A DNA stretch of 64,000 nucleotides from an uncultured Christensenellaceae bacterium (GCA_910587005.1 CAJULB010000002.1:62001-126000); one strand, 5' to 3'; shown: positions 31,644 to 41,536, counted from the stretch's first letter. A program made the numbers and translations. The notes: a model not told the origin generated them from the sequence alone.

Positions 31644-32285
31644 TTAAACGCGGTTTTCTATATGAGTGTGCGAAGCTGTCCAGTCCATTGCCTTAACCGT
31701 AAACCAGAACGAGTAAATAGTCAGTGTGATAATCGTAAGGAATGTCCACAAAATGCACTTACCGAAAAACTGAATAGCTTTTCCGTCAAAATACATTCTC
31801 TGCCCGCTGATTGTCCTGTGCCCGCACAGCCAGCGGATTTGATAGCAATGCGCCCAGTAAATTCCCAGCGACAGCGTAATAAGCGTTACGAAAGCGGTAA
31901 GAATGTTCACGCCTAAAAGCTGATACCATTTACCGTCGAACTCCGACTCCACGTCCTCCTCGCCGGCAAAGTGCGTGTGTTTCGTTTCCCACTTAGCCAT
32001 ACTTACCCTTGCGCAGACGATGTAATAAATGCCCAAAGTAATAACAGAAAGCAACAGCCACTTTATGTACAAGCCGAAAAGCTGACCGCCCTTACCGTCG
32101 AATACAAGGCGCTTGCCGTCGTAATAGGTGTTATCGCACTCCCAGCGCAGCTTCCAGCACCGCATTGCGGGATAAGCCAAACTTAAAGTTATAACGCTTA
32201 CAAACCCTACAACCCAGCTTCTGAAAAAGTTTTCAAACGCTCCGCCGGTGAACCCCGATTCACCCGCCGCAACATTTTTTGCCAT
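31644..32285 (-). CDS. DUF898 (YjgN-like) membrane protein
   Basis: 213 residues. Three related blocks, each with a soluble FDGKGGQLFGLYIKW-type or FDGKWYQLLGVNILT motif followed by a hydrophobic helix and a W-x-x-x-H/R segment (AKWETKHTHFAG, DWTASHTHIE). The repeated F-D-G-K motif marks DUF898. Inner-membrane protein of unknown role. Confidence 0.8.
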   Translation of the reverse strand: MAKNVAAGESGFTGGAFENFFRSWVVGFVSVITLSLAYPAMRCWKLRWECDNTYYDGKRLVFDGKGGQLFGLYIKWLLLSVITLGIYYIVCARVSMAKWETKHTHFAGEEDVESEFDGKWYQLLGVNILTAFVTLITLSLGIYWAHCYQIRWLCGHRTISGQRMYFDGKAIQFFGKCILWTFLTIITLTIYSFWFTVKAMDWTASHTHIENRV

Positions 32286-32426
32286 ATAATTCTCTCCTCA
32301 AAAAAATTATACGGCTATTTTACACCCGCGTAATTTAGCTGTCAACGTTTTGCGCGGAAATTGCCGAAATCGGGCGAACTTCGGCGAACTTAGTCGAACC
32401 GCCAAATAACCGCCGTATCCCATAAT

Positions 32427-33383
32427 TTACGGCAAAAACTCCGTAAACACTCTCAGCGCGTTTTTATACGCGATTTTTTCGCATATTCGGGAAGAAATTC
32501 CGCGCTCCGACAAATACATCAAAAGCTTTTGCACCTTTGTGCAGTCCTCCAACCCTGCGGGCGCGGGAATACCGTCAAAATCGCTCCCCAGCGCAACGAC
32601 GTCCTCCCCGCCGACGTTTATCATATGGTTTATATGAAGAAACGCCTCCTCGAACGTATCGCGGGCGGTTGCGCCACTGCCCAGAAAATCCTTGCAGAAG
32701 TTAATCCCTGCAATCCCGCCGCAGCCGGCAAGCAGTTTTATCTGTTTATCGGTTAAATTTCTGCTTACGTTCCAAACCTCCGCCGCGTTGGAATGGCTTG
32801 CAACCGCGGGTATTTTGCGATTCTTCAAAATTTCTTCCGCGCCCCCGTCGGAAAGATGCGAGATATCTATAATAATTTTCAGTCCGTCTAAAATTTCAAC
32901 CGCCTCTCTGCCCTTGGGTTTAAGTCCGCGCATCTCGCGCTTATCAAACTGCGGAATACCGTCTTTAAAAACAATGTTGGGGTAGGCGAACTCGTTTTCG
33001 TAATTCCACACAAGCGATGCCATTTTAACGCCCGCTTTTTTAAGGGCGTACAGTTTGTCCGTATCCCCTTGCAGAAACCCGAGGTTTTCCACCGTTAAAA
33101 TTGCGCCGGTTTTTCCGCCGTTTATACAAGCAGACAGCCCGTCCGCAGTATCCGCCGAAACAAGGTTATTAACGTTTAAATCAAGCATATTGCGGTAGTA
33201 ATTCAGCGATTTATCAAAAAAAGCAGCCGCCTGCGCGCCTTGCGTAAATATGGCAAAGCATTGCACGGCACAGCCGCTTTTTTTAAGCTTTTCCGCACTC
33301 GACTGCAAAGCCCCGCCCATAAAGCTTTCTCCGCTTTTAAGGCTTTCGGTAAGCGTGTCGCAGTGTAAATCTATGTATCTCAT
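32427..33383 (-). CDS. Membrane dipeptidase, peptidase family M19
   Basis: 318 residues. Zinc ligands and surroundings: YIDLHCDTL at the N-terminus, the VENLGF strand with the bridging Glu, IIDISHLSDGG, AVASHSNAAEV and ALGSDFDGIP. It hydrolyses dipeptides, often with D-residues at the second position. No signal peptide, so cytoplasmic. It lies next to, but on a separate unit from, thiN. Confidence 0.92.
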   Translation of the reverse strand: MRYIDLHCDTLTESLKSGESFMGGALQSSAEKLKKSGCAVQCFAIFTQGAQAAAFFDKSLNYYRNMLDLNVNNLVSADTADGLSACINGGKTGAILTVENLGFLQGDTDKLYALKKAGVKMASLVWNYENEFAYPNIVFKDGIPQFDKREMRGLKPKGREAVEILDGLKIIIDISHLSDGGAEEILKNRKIPAVASHSNAAEVWNVSRNLTDKQIKLLAGCGGIAGINFCKDFLGSGATARDTFEEAFLHINHMINVGGEDVVALGSDFDGIPAPAGLEDCTKVQKLLMYLSERGISSRICEKIAYKNALRVFTEFLP

Positions 33384-33444
33384 TTTCTTAAAATCAATCT
33401 TAAAATTTTTCTTACGGGTTTCGGCGGTTTAATGCAGATAATGG

Positions 33445-34047
33445 TCATACTTCCCCCAGATTTATAAAAATAAGGGCAACGTCTTCAACGGTAAGATAAG
33501 CTTCCTCCGTTTCGACTATGTTTGAAATCCCCCTGCACTCGCCGTAGGAAATGCTGTCGGGATATTCATATTTCAGCCCCTTACTGTTTATTATATGCAG
33601 CGTCCCGCCGAAAGGTAACACCGATATCGTTTTTTTTGCGTAATTTCCAAGAAAAATACGGCTTGTCCCCGCGAATATGCGGGAGTTTTGCGTAATCAGC
33701 GCGCATTTAGCACCGCTTTCAAAGGCCTTGTAAACAAGCTGTAAATTGCCGATAAAATGGTCCTCTCTGCCCCCGCCTCCGCCGTAAATTTCAATCTCGT
33801 CCGCGCCCGCTTCAAGCATTTTTTTAAGCGCGATTTCACCGTCGGTGAAGTCCTTTTCCGCGGGATAAACCTCCTCGGGCAAGGGATAGGGAGTTTCGTC
33901 AAGGCTGTCAAAGTCGCCTATGTTTTTATCGATGCGCACCTTGTTTTTCGCCCACCTGTACGCTCCGTCGCAACAGTACACAAGCGCGTTTTTACAGTCA
34001 ATCGCGCCAAGGTACGGCTCGCCGTTCAATAAAATTACGCCCCTCAT
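33445..34047 (-). CDS. thiN: Thiamine pyrophosphokinase
   Basis: 200 residues: YCCDGAYRWAKN, IGDFDSLDE, EKDFTDGEIALKKML, YGGGGGREDHFIGNLQL. It converts thiamine to thiamine diphosphate with ATP. It overlaps rpe by ATGA, the usual Firmicutes order. Confidence 0.93.
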   Translation of the reverse strand: MRGVILLNGEPYLGAIDCKNALVYCCDGAYRWAKNKVRIDKNIGDFDSLDETPYPLPEEVYPAEKDFTDGEIALKKMLEAGADEIEIYGGGGGREDHFIGNLQLVYKAFESGAKCALITQNSRIFAGTSRIFLGNYAKKTISVLPFGGTLHIINSKGLKYEYPDSISYGECRGISNIVETEEAYLTVEDVALIFINLGEV

Positions 34048-34709
34048 TTCTTTAAGTCCGCAATGGTTTTTTTCATATCTTCCGATTTGAACACGGTAGA
34101 GCCCGCCACAAGCACGTTTGCGCCTGCCTCGCGTATAGTCTTGCAGTTTTCAAGCGTAACCCCGCCGTCGATTTCTATATCCATATCGGGTCTGCCGATT
34201 TTAATTGCGTATTCCCGCGCCTTTTTAACTTTTTCCAACACTTCGGGAATAAACTTCTGCCCGCCGTAACCGGGGTAAACGGACATAAGCAAAACCATAT
34301 CGCAAAGCGGAAAAACTTCAAAAATCTTCTCAACGGGCACGTCGGGGTTGACCACCGCTCCGCATTTAACGCCGTAGGACTTTATAAGTTCAAGCGTTTC
34401 CTTTAAATAGGTATCCGAAATTTTTGCGCAAGCCTTGTAATGCACGGTTATTATGTCCGCGCCCGCCTCGGCAAAAAATTTAATCTGCGTTTTGGGGTGC
34501 TCTATCATAAGATGCGCGTCCAAAGGCAGTTTTGTAAGCGGACGGATATTTTTTATCATCTGCCCGCCGAAAGTTATAGGCTCTACAAAGCTTCCGTCCA
34601 TAACGTCGCAGTGAATTAAATCCGCACCGCATTTTTCAAGCCGTTTGATTGTTTCGCCCATTACGGAAAAGTCCGCCGAAAGTATAGAAGGCGCTATTTT
34701 TGTCTGCAT
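34044..34709 (-). CDS. rpe: Ribulose-phosphate 3-epimerase
   Basis: 221 residues: IAPSILSADFSVMGE, DLIHCDVMDGSFVEPITFG, LDAHLMIEHP, MSVYPGYGGQKFIPEV, DIEIDGGVTLEN, NVLVAGSTVF. TIM barrel with metal-binding His/Asp residues; interconverts ribulose-5-P and xylulose-5-P. Confidence 0.96.
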   Translation of the reverse strand: MQTKIAPSILSADFSVMGETIKRLEKCGADLIHCDVMDGSFVEPITFGGQMIKNIRPLTKLPLDAHLMIEHPKTQIKFFAEAGADIITVHYKACAKISDTYLKETLELIKSYGVKCGAVVNPDVPVEKIFEVFPLCDMVLLMSVYPGYGGQKFIPEVLEKVKKAREYAIKIGRPDMDIEIDGGVTLENCKTIREAGANVLVAGSTVFKSEDMKKTIADLKK

Positions 34710-34713
34710 AGTT

Positions 34714-35757
34714 TTACTCCTTTTTATCGTTCAATCTGCTTGCGCGCAGCTGTCCGCACGCCCCGCCTATATCCGCGCCGATTTGTCTGCGCAAAGTTGC
34801 CGAAAGTCCGCCTTTTTCCAAAAGCCCCAAAAAACGGTAGGCTTGTTTTTCGGTTATTGTGTTTAAATTGCGTTCCTTGACCTCGTTAAGCCGTATCAGA
34901 TTCACATGACAAGGTCTGCCCTTTAAAAGTGAAACAAGCCCGTCCGCGTGTTCGTTTCCGCAGTTTTCACCCGCAATAAGCGAGTATTCGAAAATATAGC
35001 GCCTGCCCGTCTTTTCAAAATAGTAATCGCAAGCCTTTAAAATTTCGGCAATAGAATACTTTTTCGCCACGGGCATAGTGCGTGCGCGCCCCTCGTCCGT
35101 GGTCTGGTGCAAGGAAATTGTAAGGTTCAGCGGAATATTCTCGTCCGCAAGCGAATAAATTTTGGGTACAAGTCCGCAGGTGGAAAGCGAAATATTCCGC
35201 GCGGAAATGTTAATTCCGCCCTCGGCGGTCACGTTCCGCAAAAATTTTATTACGTTATCGTAATTATCCAACGGCTCGCCGCTGCCCATTAAAACAAGGT
35301 TGGTTACGGCGCGTTTTTCGGCAGTCCCGCCGTGAAGCGAATTAACCGCAAGCACCTGCGCAAGAATTTCACCCGCGGTAAGGTTGCGGACAAGCCCGCC
35401 GAGCGTGCTGGCGCAGAATTTACAGCCCATACGACAGCCGACCTGCGTTGAAACGCACTGCGTATTGCCGTATTTATAGCGCATAAAAACGCCCTCTATT
35501 ATATTTCCGTCGGCAAGCCGAAACAGATACTTTTCCGTTCCGTCGGCGGAAGTAAGCGTTTCGATTATTTTAATCGGCTCGTCCTCGTATTCCTCCAAAA
35601 GCTGTTGGCGGAGCGTTGCCGAAAGATTTATTTCGGAAATTTTTTTACCGCGCATAATTCCGTCGTAGGCTTGCTTTGCGCGGAACTTTTTTTCACCGAG
35701 CGACAATATTAAGTTTTCAAGCTCGCCGTACGCGAGGTCTTGCAAAATATTTTTCAT
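34714..35757 (-). CDS. rlmN: 23S rRNA (adenine-2503-C2)-methyltransferase, radical SAM
   Basis: 347 residues. The radical-SAM cluster CRMGCKFCAST, the SAM region MGSGEPLDNYDNV and the C-terminal GGLSATLRRQIGADIGGACGQL, with the conserved cysteine for the methyl relay near the end, are all present. It methylates A2503 of 23S rRNA and A37 of some tRNAs. It follows rsmB. The stp-prkC-rsgA genes that usually lie between rlmN and rpe are absent here. Confidence 0.95.
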   Translation of the reverse strand: MKNILQDLAYGELENLILSLGEKKFRAKQAYDGIMRGKKISEINLSATLRQQLLEEYEDEPIKIIETLTSADGTEKYLFRLADGNIIEGVFMRYKYGNTQCVSTQVGCRMGCKFCASTLGGLVRNLTAGEILAQVLAVNSLHGGTAEKRAVTNLVLMGSGEPLDNYDNVIKFLRNVTAEGGINISARNISLSTCGLVPKIYSLADENIPLNLTISLHQTTDEGRARTMPVAKKYSIAEILKACDYYFEKTGRRYIFEYSLIAGENCGNEHADGLVSLLKGRPCHVNLIRLNEVKERNLNTITEKQAYRFLGLLEKGGLSATLRRQIGADIGGACGQLRASRLNDKKE

Positions 35758-35787
35758 TGTATTTAAAATCGAAATATTACCGCCTTA

Positions 35788-35836
35788 ATGTACGTTATAA
35801 ACCGCTTTGAGATGCTTCGCCAAAGCTCAGCATGAC
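35788..35836. repeat. Half MITE-like unit
   Basis: TACGTTATAAACCGCTTTGA and GATGCTTCGCCAAAGCTCAGC, then ATGAC, in the rlmN-rsmB gap. Confidence 0.6.
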
Positions 35837-35841
35837 ACGTT

Positions 35842-37065
35842 TCAAACTTTTTTAATAAACGATGTCAGAAAGAACCCTGCGCCCAAAGATATATGCGGTA
35901 AAAACTGCAAACCGAATTTCGTTTTACGGCTTTCAAGCGCGCAAACGGGAATATTTAAAGCATATTCGGGGTGCGAACTCAAAAATTTATATACGATACT
36001 GTCGTTTTCCTCTGGCAGAACCGAGCAGGTCGAATAGTACAGCGTACCGCCCTGCTTAACGTAGCGCGAGCAGTTTTCAAGTATTTTCAACTGAATTTCG
36101 TTTAAGCTTTCAATATCGCTTTCCTTGCGGAAAAGCTTAATATCGGGGTTTTCGTTAATAACCCCCGTGCCCGAACACGGCGCGTCGCACAAAACCGCGT
36201 CAAATTTATTTTCGTATTCTTTATTGAAAACCGAACTGTCGCACTGCACGGCTTGCACGTTTTTTACGCCCATTCTCTGCGCGTATGCGTTTATCAGCTC
36301 AACGCGGTGCGCGTGAAGCTCGCAAGCGGTAACGTTTTTAAACTTTGCGGAAAGCAAAACCGACTTCCCTCCGGGGGCGGCGCAAGCGTCCAAAAGCGAT
36401 TGCCCCCCGCATATTGCCGAACAAATCGCAACCGAGCCGACCGACTGAAAGGTATAATCGCCCGCAAAAAAGTTTTCGTCGCGAACGAAGTTTTCAAAGA
36501 TAAAAACGTTTTCAAACGGCGTTTTTATGTGCGGTTTATCAAGATAATTTTCCGCGCCGCGTTCAAAACGCACGCAAACACCTCGGCTGGGCGCGGAGAG
36601 AATTTCAGCCGCCTCCGCCTTATAGCTTCGGCGCAGTTTTTTGGCAAGCCACAGCGGAGCGCTGCACTCTGTCGCAAGCTTTTCGTCCGCTTTTCCGGGC
36701 AAGGGCGGAATTTTATAAGAACGCAAAAACGCGTTCACAAACCCCGCCGCGCCCTCTTTGCCGAGTTTTTTCGTCAGCTCTACCGCAAAATCAACGACCA
36801 TATAATCGTGCTTTTGCATAAATTCAAGCATATACAGCGCGGTTTTAATAATAATTTTTACCGCGGTTTTAGGCGGTTTTTTAGCGTTTGCCCCTATAAT
36901 ATAGTCGAAATAACAGTCTTTTTCCAGCACTCCGTAGCAAATTTTTACGGTACGCGCCTTGTTCAGCGGTTCTATCGGCGTTTCCGCAATAGCCTGTTTT
37001 AAAAATTTGCCCCCGCAATATACTTTGGTTAATACAAAATAGGGGTCGCACAGAGGGTTAGTCAA
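35842..37065 (-). CDS. rsmB: 16S rRNA (cytosine-967-C5)-methyltransferase
   Basis: 407 residues. An N-terminal NusB-like helical domain is followed by the methyltransferase core: FQSVGSVAICSAICGG, LLDACAAPGGKSVLLSA, FDAVLCDAPCSGTGVI and LYYSTCSVLPEEND with the two catalytic cysteines. The start ATG lies inside the end of fmt (8-base overlap). Confidence 0.93.
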   Translation of the reverse strand: MTNPLCDPYFVLTKVYCGGKFLKQAIAETPIEPLNKARTVKICYGVLEKDCYFDYIIGANAKKPPKTAVKIIIKTALYMLEFMQKHDYMVVDFAVELTKKLGKEGAAGFVNAFLRSYKIPPLPGKADEKLATECSAPLWLAKKLRRSYKAEAAEILSAPSRGVCVRFERGAENYLDKPHIKTPFENVFIFENFVRDENFFAGDYTFQSVGSVAICSAICGGQSLLDACAAPGGKSVLLSAKFKNVTACELHAHRVELINAYAQRMGVKNVQAVQCDSSVFNKEYENKFDAVLCDAPCSGTGVINENPDIKLFRKESDIESLNEIQLKILENCSRYVKQGGTLYYSTCSVLPEENDSIVYKFLSSHPEYALNIPVCALESRKTKFGLQFLPHISLGAGFFLTSFIKKV

Positions 37066-37996
37066 GAACGTCGCCCGCCTTTATTTTTCTGCCGTTTACA
37101 AAGTCGCTTGCCCGCATACGCTTACCGCCCGAGGGTTGCAGTTCGGTTATAATTACCGCTCCTTCACCGCACGCAACTGCAATTCCGCGTCTGTCCGCAA
37201 AAATCACTTCGCCCGCCCTTCCGCCAGCTCCGCTTACGTCTTCATAAAGCTCCGCGTTGAAAATATTCAGTTGTACGCCGTTAAACGCGCAGAAAGCCGC
37301 AGGCTCTGGGCTGAACGCCTTAATCTTCAAATACGCTTGCTTTGCGGAAGCGTTAAAATCTATTTTGCAGTCGGATTTATGAATTTTTTTGCAGTAAGTC
37401 GCCTTGCTTTCGTCCTGCATTAACAGCTGAACGTTGCCTTTTTCAATGTAATTAACCGCCTCAACCGCCGCCTCCGCGGACAGCAGAGATAGTTTTGCAG
37501 AAAGCTCTCCGCAAGTGAGGCTTCCCGTTTCGCACCGCTTAACAAGCAGAATATCGCCCGTATCGAGGGACAGCTCGGTCTTCATAACGGTTACGCCCGT
37601 GTGCGGTTGCCCCGACAATATGCTTGACTGAATGGGCGACGCGCCGCGGAATTCGGGCAAAAGCGAGGCGTGCAGATTCCACACCCCGTCGGGAAAAATT
37701 TTTAAAATATCCTCCGTCAGAAGCTGACCGTAAGCGCAGGTTATCATTATATCCGCGCCGAGCTCCGATATTTCCGAAACGTGTTCGCGTAATTTTTTGA
37801 AGTCGAAAACGGGCAAACCGTATTTTTGCGCGCACAGCTTGACGGGCGTGGGCGTTAAAATCTGTTTTCTGCCGACGGGCTTGTCTGGCTGGGTTATTAC
37901 CGCAACCACATTTTTTCCGCTTTCAATCAGCTTTTCCAGCGCGGGCACCGCGTACTCGGGCGACCCCGCATAGATAATTTTTAAAGAACCGCCCAT
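37058..37996 (-). CDS. fmt: Methionyl-tRNA formyltransferase
   Basis: 312 residues: IIYAGSPEYAVPALEKLI, TQPDKPVGRK, CAYGQLL, NLHASLLPEFRGASPIQSSI, GVTVMKTELSLDTGDIL. It formylates initiator Met-tRNA. Paired with def as usual, 3 bases apart. Confidence 0.96.
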   Translation of the reverse strand: MGGSLKIIYAGSPEYAVPALEKLIESGKNVVAVITQPDKPVGRKQILTPTPVKLCAQKYGLPVFDFKKLREHVSEISELGADIMITCAYGQLLTEDILKIFPDGVWNLHASLLPEFRGASPIQSSILSGQPHTGVTVMKTELSLDTGDILLVKRCETGSLTCGELSAKLSLLSAEAAVEAVNYIEKGNVQLLMQDESKATYCKKIHKSDCKIDFNASAKQAYLKIKAFSPEPAAFCAFNGVQLNIFNAELYEDVSGAGGRAGEVIFADRRGIAVACGEGAVIITELQPSGGKRMRASDFVNGRKIKAGDVLD

Positions 37997-37999
37997 TAT

Positions 38000-38464
38000 T
38001 TACTCCTCCGCGGGCAAATCGTACACTTCGTCAGCCTTGTCTATATACAAAATACCGTCAAGGTGGTCAAGCTCGTGGCAGACTGCGCGCGCAAAAAAGC
38101 CCTCGGCGGTAAGCTTGTGCTTTTTACCCGTGCGGTCGCGGTATTCAACCTTTACTTTATAGGGTCGGCGGACGGTGCCCTGCCTGCCTTTAACGGAAAG
38201 ACAGCCTTCGGGGCCTTTCTGCTCGCCCTTTTCCGAAATTATCACAGGGTTTATCAGCTCGTAAAAGCCCTCCTCCACGTCGATAACCACGGCGCGCAAA
38301 TCAACCCCGATTTGCGGAGCGGCAAGCCCCGCGCCGTTTTCCGCGCGGACGGTTTCTTTCATATCGTTTAAAAGCGAATTCAGCTCACTGCCGAACACGC
38401 GCACAGGCTGACATTTTTTCCTTAAAACCTCGTCACCGACCTGCACTACAAATCTTTTAGACAT
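38000..38464 (-). CDS. def: Peptide deformylase
   Basis: 154 residues. The three motifs are GAGLAAPQIG, EGCLSV (metal Cys) and CHELDHLDGILYID (HExxH as HELDH). Removes the N-formyl group from new proteins. Confidence 0.96.
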   Translation of the reverse strand: MSKRFVVQVGDEVLRKKCQPVRVFGSELNSLLNDMKETVRAENGAGLAAPQIGVDLRAVVIDVEEGFYELINPVIISEKGEQKGPEGCLSVKGRQGTVRRPYKVKVEYRDRTGKKHKLTAEGFFARAVCHELDHLDGILYIDKADEVYDLPAEE

Positions 38465-38534
38465 ATAAAATAACTCCTTTAAGGGTAAATTTCCGTTTAG
38501 CCGTTAACACATCTATGCTAAGTTTATATAAGTT

Positions 38535-40736
38535 TTAACTTAAATTTGCGGGGTTTTCTTCTATATACACTAAACAGTTGTTTGAAGTGTTCTTCACCGC
38601 AATATCGTAAAGCTGTTTCAAAAGCTTGTACGATTTCAAGCGCATAAGCACCTGATAGCGGTGCTTTTTCTGTATTTTTTTTATCGGCGAGTGCATCCTG
38701 TTCAGAAAAATAAACTCGTCCGGATAATTCTTTTTAAGTTCTTCCGCGGCGAAGTATACCGCTTTCAACGTTTCCAGCGCCAGCGCGTCGTTTTCCGAAG
38801 TCACCATAACACGGCAAATCAGCGAATACGGCGGAAACAGCGTTGCCTTGCGCACCTGCATCTCGTTTTTGAAAAAACCGAGGTAATCGTAATTTACCGC
38901 ATACCTCAAAATATAATTTTCTGGGCAGTACGTTTGAAGAACCACCTTTCCCGCCTCGCCCGCGCGCCCGCTTCTGCCCGAAACCTGCGTTATAAGCTGA
39001 AACGTCCTTTCCCCGCTTCTGTAATCGGAAAAATGCAGGCTCATATCCGCGTCCAAAATTCCCACAAGCGTTACCGCTGGGAAGTCGTGCCCCTTTGCAA
39101 TCATCTGCGTGCCGACAAGAATATCCGCCTGCTTCTGCGCGAATTTGTGAAGAATTTTATAGTGTCCGTCCTTGCCGGAAACTGTATCGTTATCCATTCT
39201 TATAATTCCCGCGTCGGGAAAAAGCGCGTTAAGGTCGGCAACGACTCTCTGCGTGCCCGTGCCACCGTAGCGGACGTGTACTCCTCCGCAGTCGGGGCAG
39301 GCGGTAAGCATTTTATACCTTGCTCCGCAATAATGGCACTTTAAACAGTTTTCCTCGCTGTGGTAGGTTAAGCTTACGTCGCAGTTTTCGCACCTTGCAA
39401 CATACCCGCAGTCGCGGCAGATTACCGTCTGCGAATACCCTCGGCGGTTAAGGAAAATTATCGCCTGATTTCCGCTCTTTAAAGTTTTGTCAAGCTCCTC
39501 GCGCAATGCCAGCGAAAAAGCTGTATTATTGCCCCGCTTAACCTCCTTGCGCATATCCGAAATTATAATTTCCGGCAATGGTTTTTTGTTTATGCGCTCG
39601 GTCAAGGTTATTAAATTGAACCTGCCCTCCGCGGCGTTTCCGTAGCTTTCAACCGAGGGCGTCGCACTGCCCAAAACAAGCTTACATCCGTTATATTCGG
39701 CACGCAATTGCGCAATTTCCTGCGTAGAATAGCGCGGCGCCGTTTCGGAAACGTAAGAAGAATCGTGCTCCTCGTCTATAATAATTACGCCTAAATTTTC
39801 AAGCGGAGCAAATATTGCGCTCCTCGCGCCTATGGCTATTTTCGCCTCGCCCGAGCGCAGCCGCCACCATTCGTCGAACTTTTCACCTGCCGAAAGTCCG
39901 CTGTGCAAAATCGCCGCCTCGCCCTTAAACCGCGCGCGCAATTGCGACAGCATTTGCGGGGTTAATGAAATTTCGGGAACAAGAAATATGGCGGTTCTGC
40001 CCCGCGCAATCTCGCGGGCGATAAGCTGCAAATAAATTTCGGTCTTTCCGCTTCCCGTAACGCCGTGAATAAGGTGAACGGTTTTTTCGGAATTTTCAAT
40101 GCTATCTATCGCATTGACCTGCGCATATGTCAGAGTTTTCGCGCTTTCCTCGGCAATTTCACCGCCGAACGGCTTGCGCTGAATCTGCCGTTTTTCTATT
40201 TCCAGCGCGCCTTTTTCCGCAAGCGCGTTAACCGCCCCCGCGCCGAATTTGTTGCAAAGCGCGGTGTAATCGTATTCATCAACGGTCTGCAAAAAGTCCA
40301 TTACTTCCCGCTGTTTTTTCGCATTTTTGGGAATTACTGCCGATATATCCCTTACTTTTGCGTATTTCTTAAAGGCCTCGCGCACCTTACCAAGGCGCAT
40401 TTCGGACGGTAAAAACAGCCTCAGCGCCGCGGCTTTGGGTACTCGATAGCGCGAAGAAATGCGCTCCATCAGCGAAAAACATTCCGTGACGAGCGCGGGC
40501 GCTTCATCGAATACTTCCTTTATCGGTTTTATCTTTTCGGGCGGAAAGGCGCTTTTTTCGCTTACGCCTATAACGAAACCGTCAACGACTTTTTCGCCAG
40601 CGAATCTTCCGTTTATAAATTTTCCGCCGAAAGGCACCTTCACCCTGCTGCCGACCTGTAAATTATCGGGACAGGAGTATTCGAATATTTTGTCCACTTG
40701 CGAGTGGGCTATGTCCACTATAACCTGAGCAAACAC
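38535..40736 (-). CDS. priA: Primosomal helicase PriA
   Basis: 733 residues: an N-terminal 3'-end-binding domain, Walker A VTGSGKTEIY, the IIIDEEHDSSY box, zinc-binding cysteines (CRDCGYVARCENCD, LKCHYCGARY, CPDCGG) and QVSGRSGRAGEAGKV. It restarts stalled replication forks. In many Firmicutes coaBC lies between rpoZ and priA; it is missing here. Confidence 0.95.
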   Translation of the reverse strand: MFAQVIVDIAHSQVDKIFEYSCPDNLQVGSRVKVPFGGKFINGRFAGEKVVDGFVIGVSEKSAFPPEKIKPIKEVFDEAPALVTECFSLMERISSRYRVPKAAALRLFLPSEMRLGKVREAFKKYAKVRDISAVIPKNAKKQREVMDFLQTVDEYDYTALCNKFGAGAVNALAEKGALEIEKRQIQRKPFGGEIAEESAKTLTYAQVNAIDSIENSEKTVHLIHGVTGSGKTEIYLQLIAREIARGRTAIFLVPEISLTPQMLSQLRARFKGEAAILHSGLSAGEKFDEWWRLRSGEAKIAIGARSAIFAPLENLGVIIIDEEHDSSYVSETAPRYSTQEIAQLRAEYNGCKLVLGSATPSVESYGNAAEGRFNLITLTERINKKPLPEIIISDMRKEVKRGNNTAFSLALREELDKTLKSGNQAIIFLNRRGYSQTVICRDCGYVARCENCDVSLTYHSEENCLKCHYCGARYKMLTACPDCGGVHVRYGGTGTQRVVADLNALFPDAGIIRMDNDTVSGKDGHYKILHKFAQKQADILVGTQMIAKGHDFPAVTLVGILDADMSLHFSDYRSGERTFQLITQVSGRSGRAGEAGKVVLQTYCPENYILRYAVNYDYLGFFKNEMQVRKATLFPPYSLICRVMVTSENDALALETLKAVYFAAEELKKNYPDEFIFLNRMHSPIKKIQKKHRYQVLMRLKSYKLLKQLYDIAVKNTSNNCLVYIEENPANLS

Positions 40737-40759
40737 CGCTTAGCGAAAAATCCGCGCAC

Positions 40760-40975
40760 TCAGTCCTTAGCGCACTTAATTTTGCCGGACGCAATTTCTC
40801 TGCTGGCAATTGCAAGCTCTTTAATTACCTCGTTGCCCGTCGCCGTGCCTGCGGTCTGTTCGATAATCTGTCTTGCGCGCTTTGCCGCAACCACGCACAG
40901 GCAATAACGCGACGCGGGCTGTCCGTCCGTGCCAAGCTGTTCTATAAGTAAATCTACGGGGGGGGTGTTAATCAT
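40760..40975 (-). CDS. rpoZ: RNA polymerase omega subunit
   Basis: 71 residues: LLIEQLGTDGQPASRYCLCV, VAAKRARQIIEQ, NEVIKELAIASREIASGKIK. Stabilises beta-prime. 6 bases after gmk. Codons 4-7 contain a run of eight C residues. Confidence 0.9.
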   Translation of the reverse strand: MINTPPVDLLIEQLGTDGQPASRYCLCVVAAKRARQIIEQTAGTATGNEVIKELAIASREIASGKIKCAKD

Positions 40976-40981
40976 ATATCC

Positions 40982-41536
40982 TTAAATCTCCTTTCTGCTT
41001 TTAATAATATTATTTATTTCCTCAACGGCTGTATTCAAGTCGTCGTTAATAACCGTATAATCGTACAAAAGCTTTTTAGAAATCTCGTACTCCATTCTTT
41101 TAACGCGCTCGGCGATTTTTTCGTCGCTTTCCGAGCCGCGCCCTTTCAGCCTTGCAAAAAGCTCGTTTGCGGACGGCGGTAAAATCATAATAAGCAGCGC
41201 CTCGGGGTGGGCTTTTTTGACTTGAAGCGCACCGTCCACCTCTATCTCCAAAATTACGTCGTGAGTTTTAAGCTGTTCCTCAACAAACGCTTTCGGAGTG
41301 CCGTAAAAGTTTTCAAAGTGGTTGCTGTATTCCAGAAAACCGTCCTGCGCAATCATTTCTGAAAATTTTTCTTTTGTAATAAAAAAGTAAGACTTTCCGT
41401 CTTCCTCGCCGACGCGCGGCGGGCGGGTTGTACAGGAAACGGAAAGCGCATAGCCCCCGCCCTGCAAAAGTTTATTTACAATTGTACCCTTGCCGACGCC
41501 CGAAGGCCCCGACAGCACTATCAATAAATTTTTCAT
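40982..41536 (-). CDS. gmk: Guanylate kinase
   Basis: 184 residues from the ATG at 41536 (MKNLLIVLSGPSGVGKGT). P-loop GPSGVGKG, SCTTRPPRVGEEDGKSYFF, FLEYSNHFENFYGTPK and ILEIEVDGALQVKK are all present. GMP to GDP. No Shine-Dalgarno; the promoter -10 box lies 7 bases before the ATG. Confidence 0.95.
   Translation of the reverse strand: MKNLLIVLSGPSGVGKGTIVNKLLQGGGYALSVSCTTRPPRVGEEDGKSYFFITKEKFSEMIAQDGFLEYSNHFENFYGTPKAFVEEQLKTHDVILEIEVDGALQVKKAHPEALLIMILPPSANELFARLKGRGSESDEKIAERVKRMEYEISKKLLYDYTVINDDLNTAVEEINNIIKSRKEI

Noticed and set aside
40950..40960. C8 run at the start of rpoZ as a phase-variation tract
   Set aside because: It is short, and switching an RNA polymerase subunit is unlikely; explained by proline codons.
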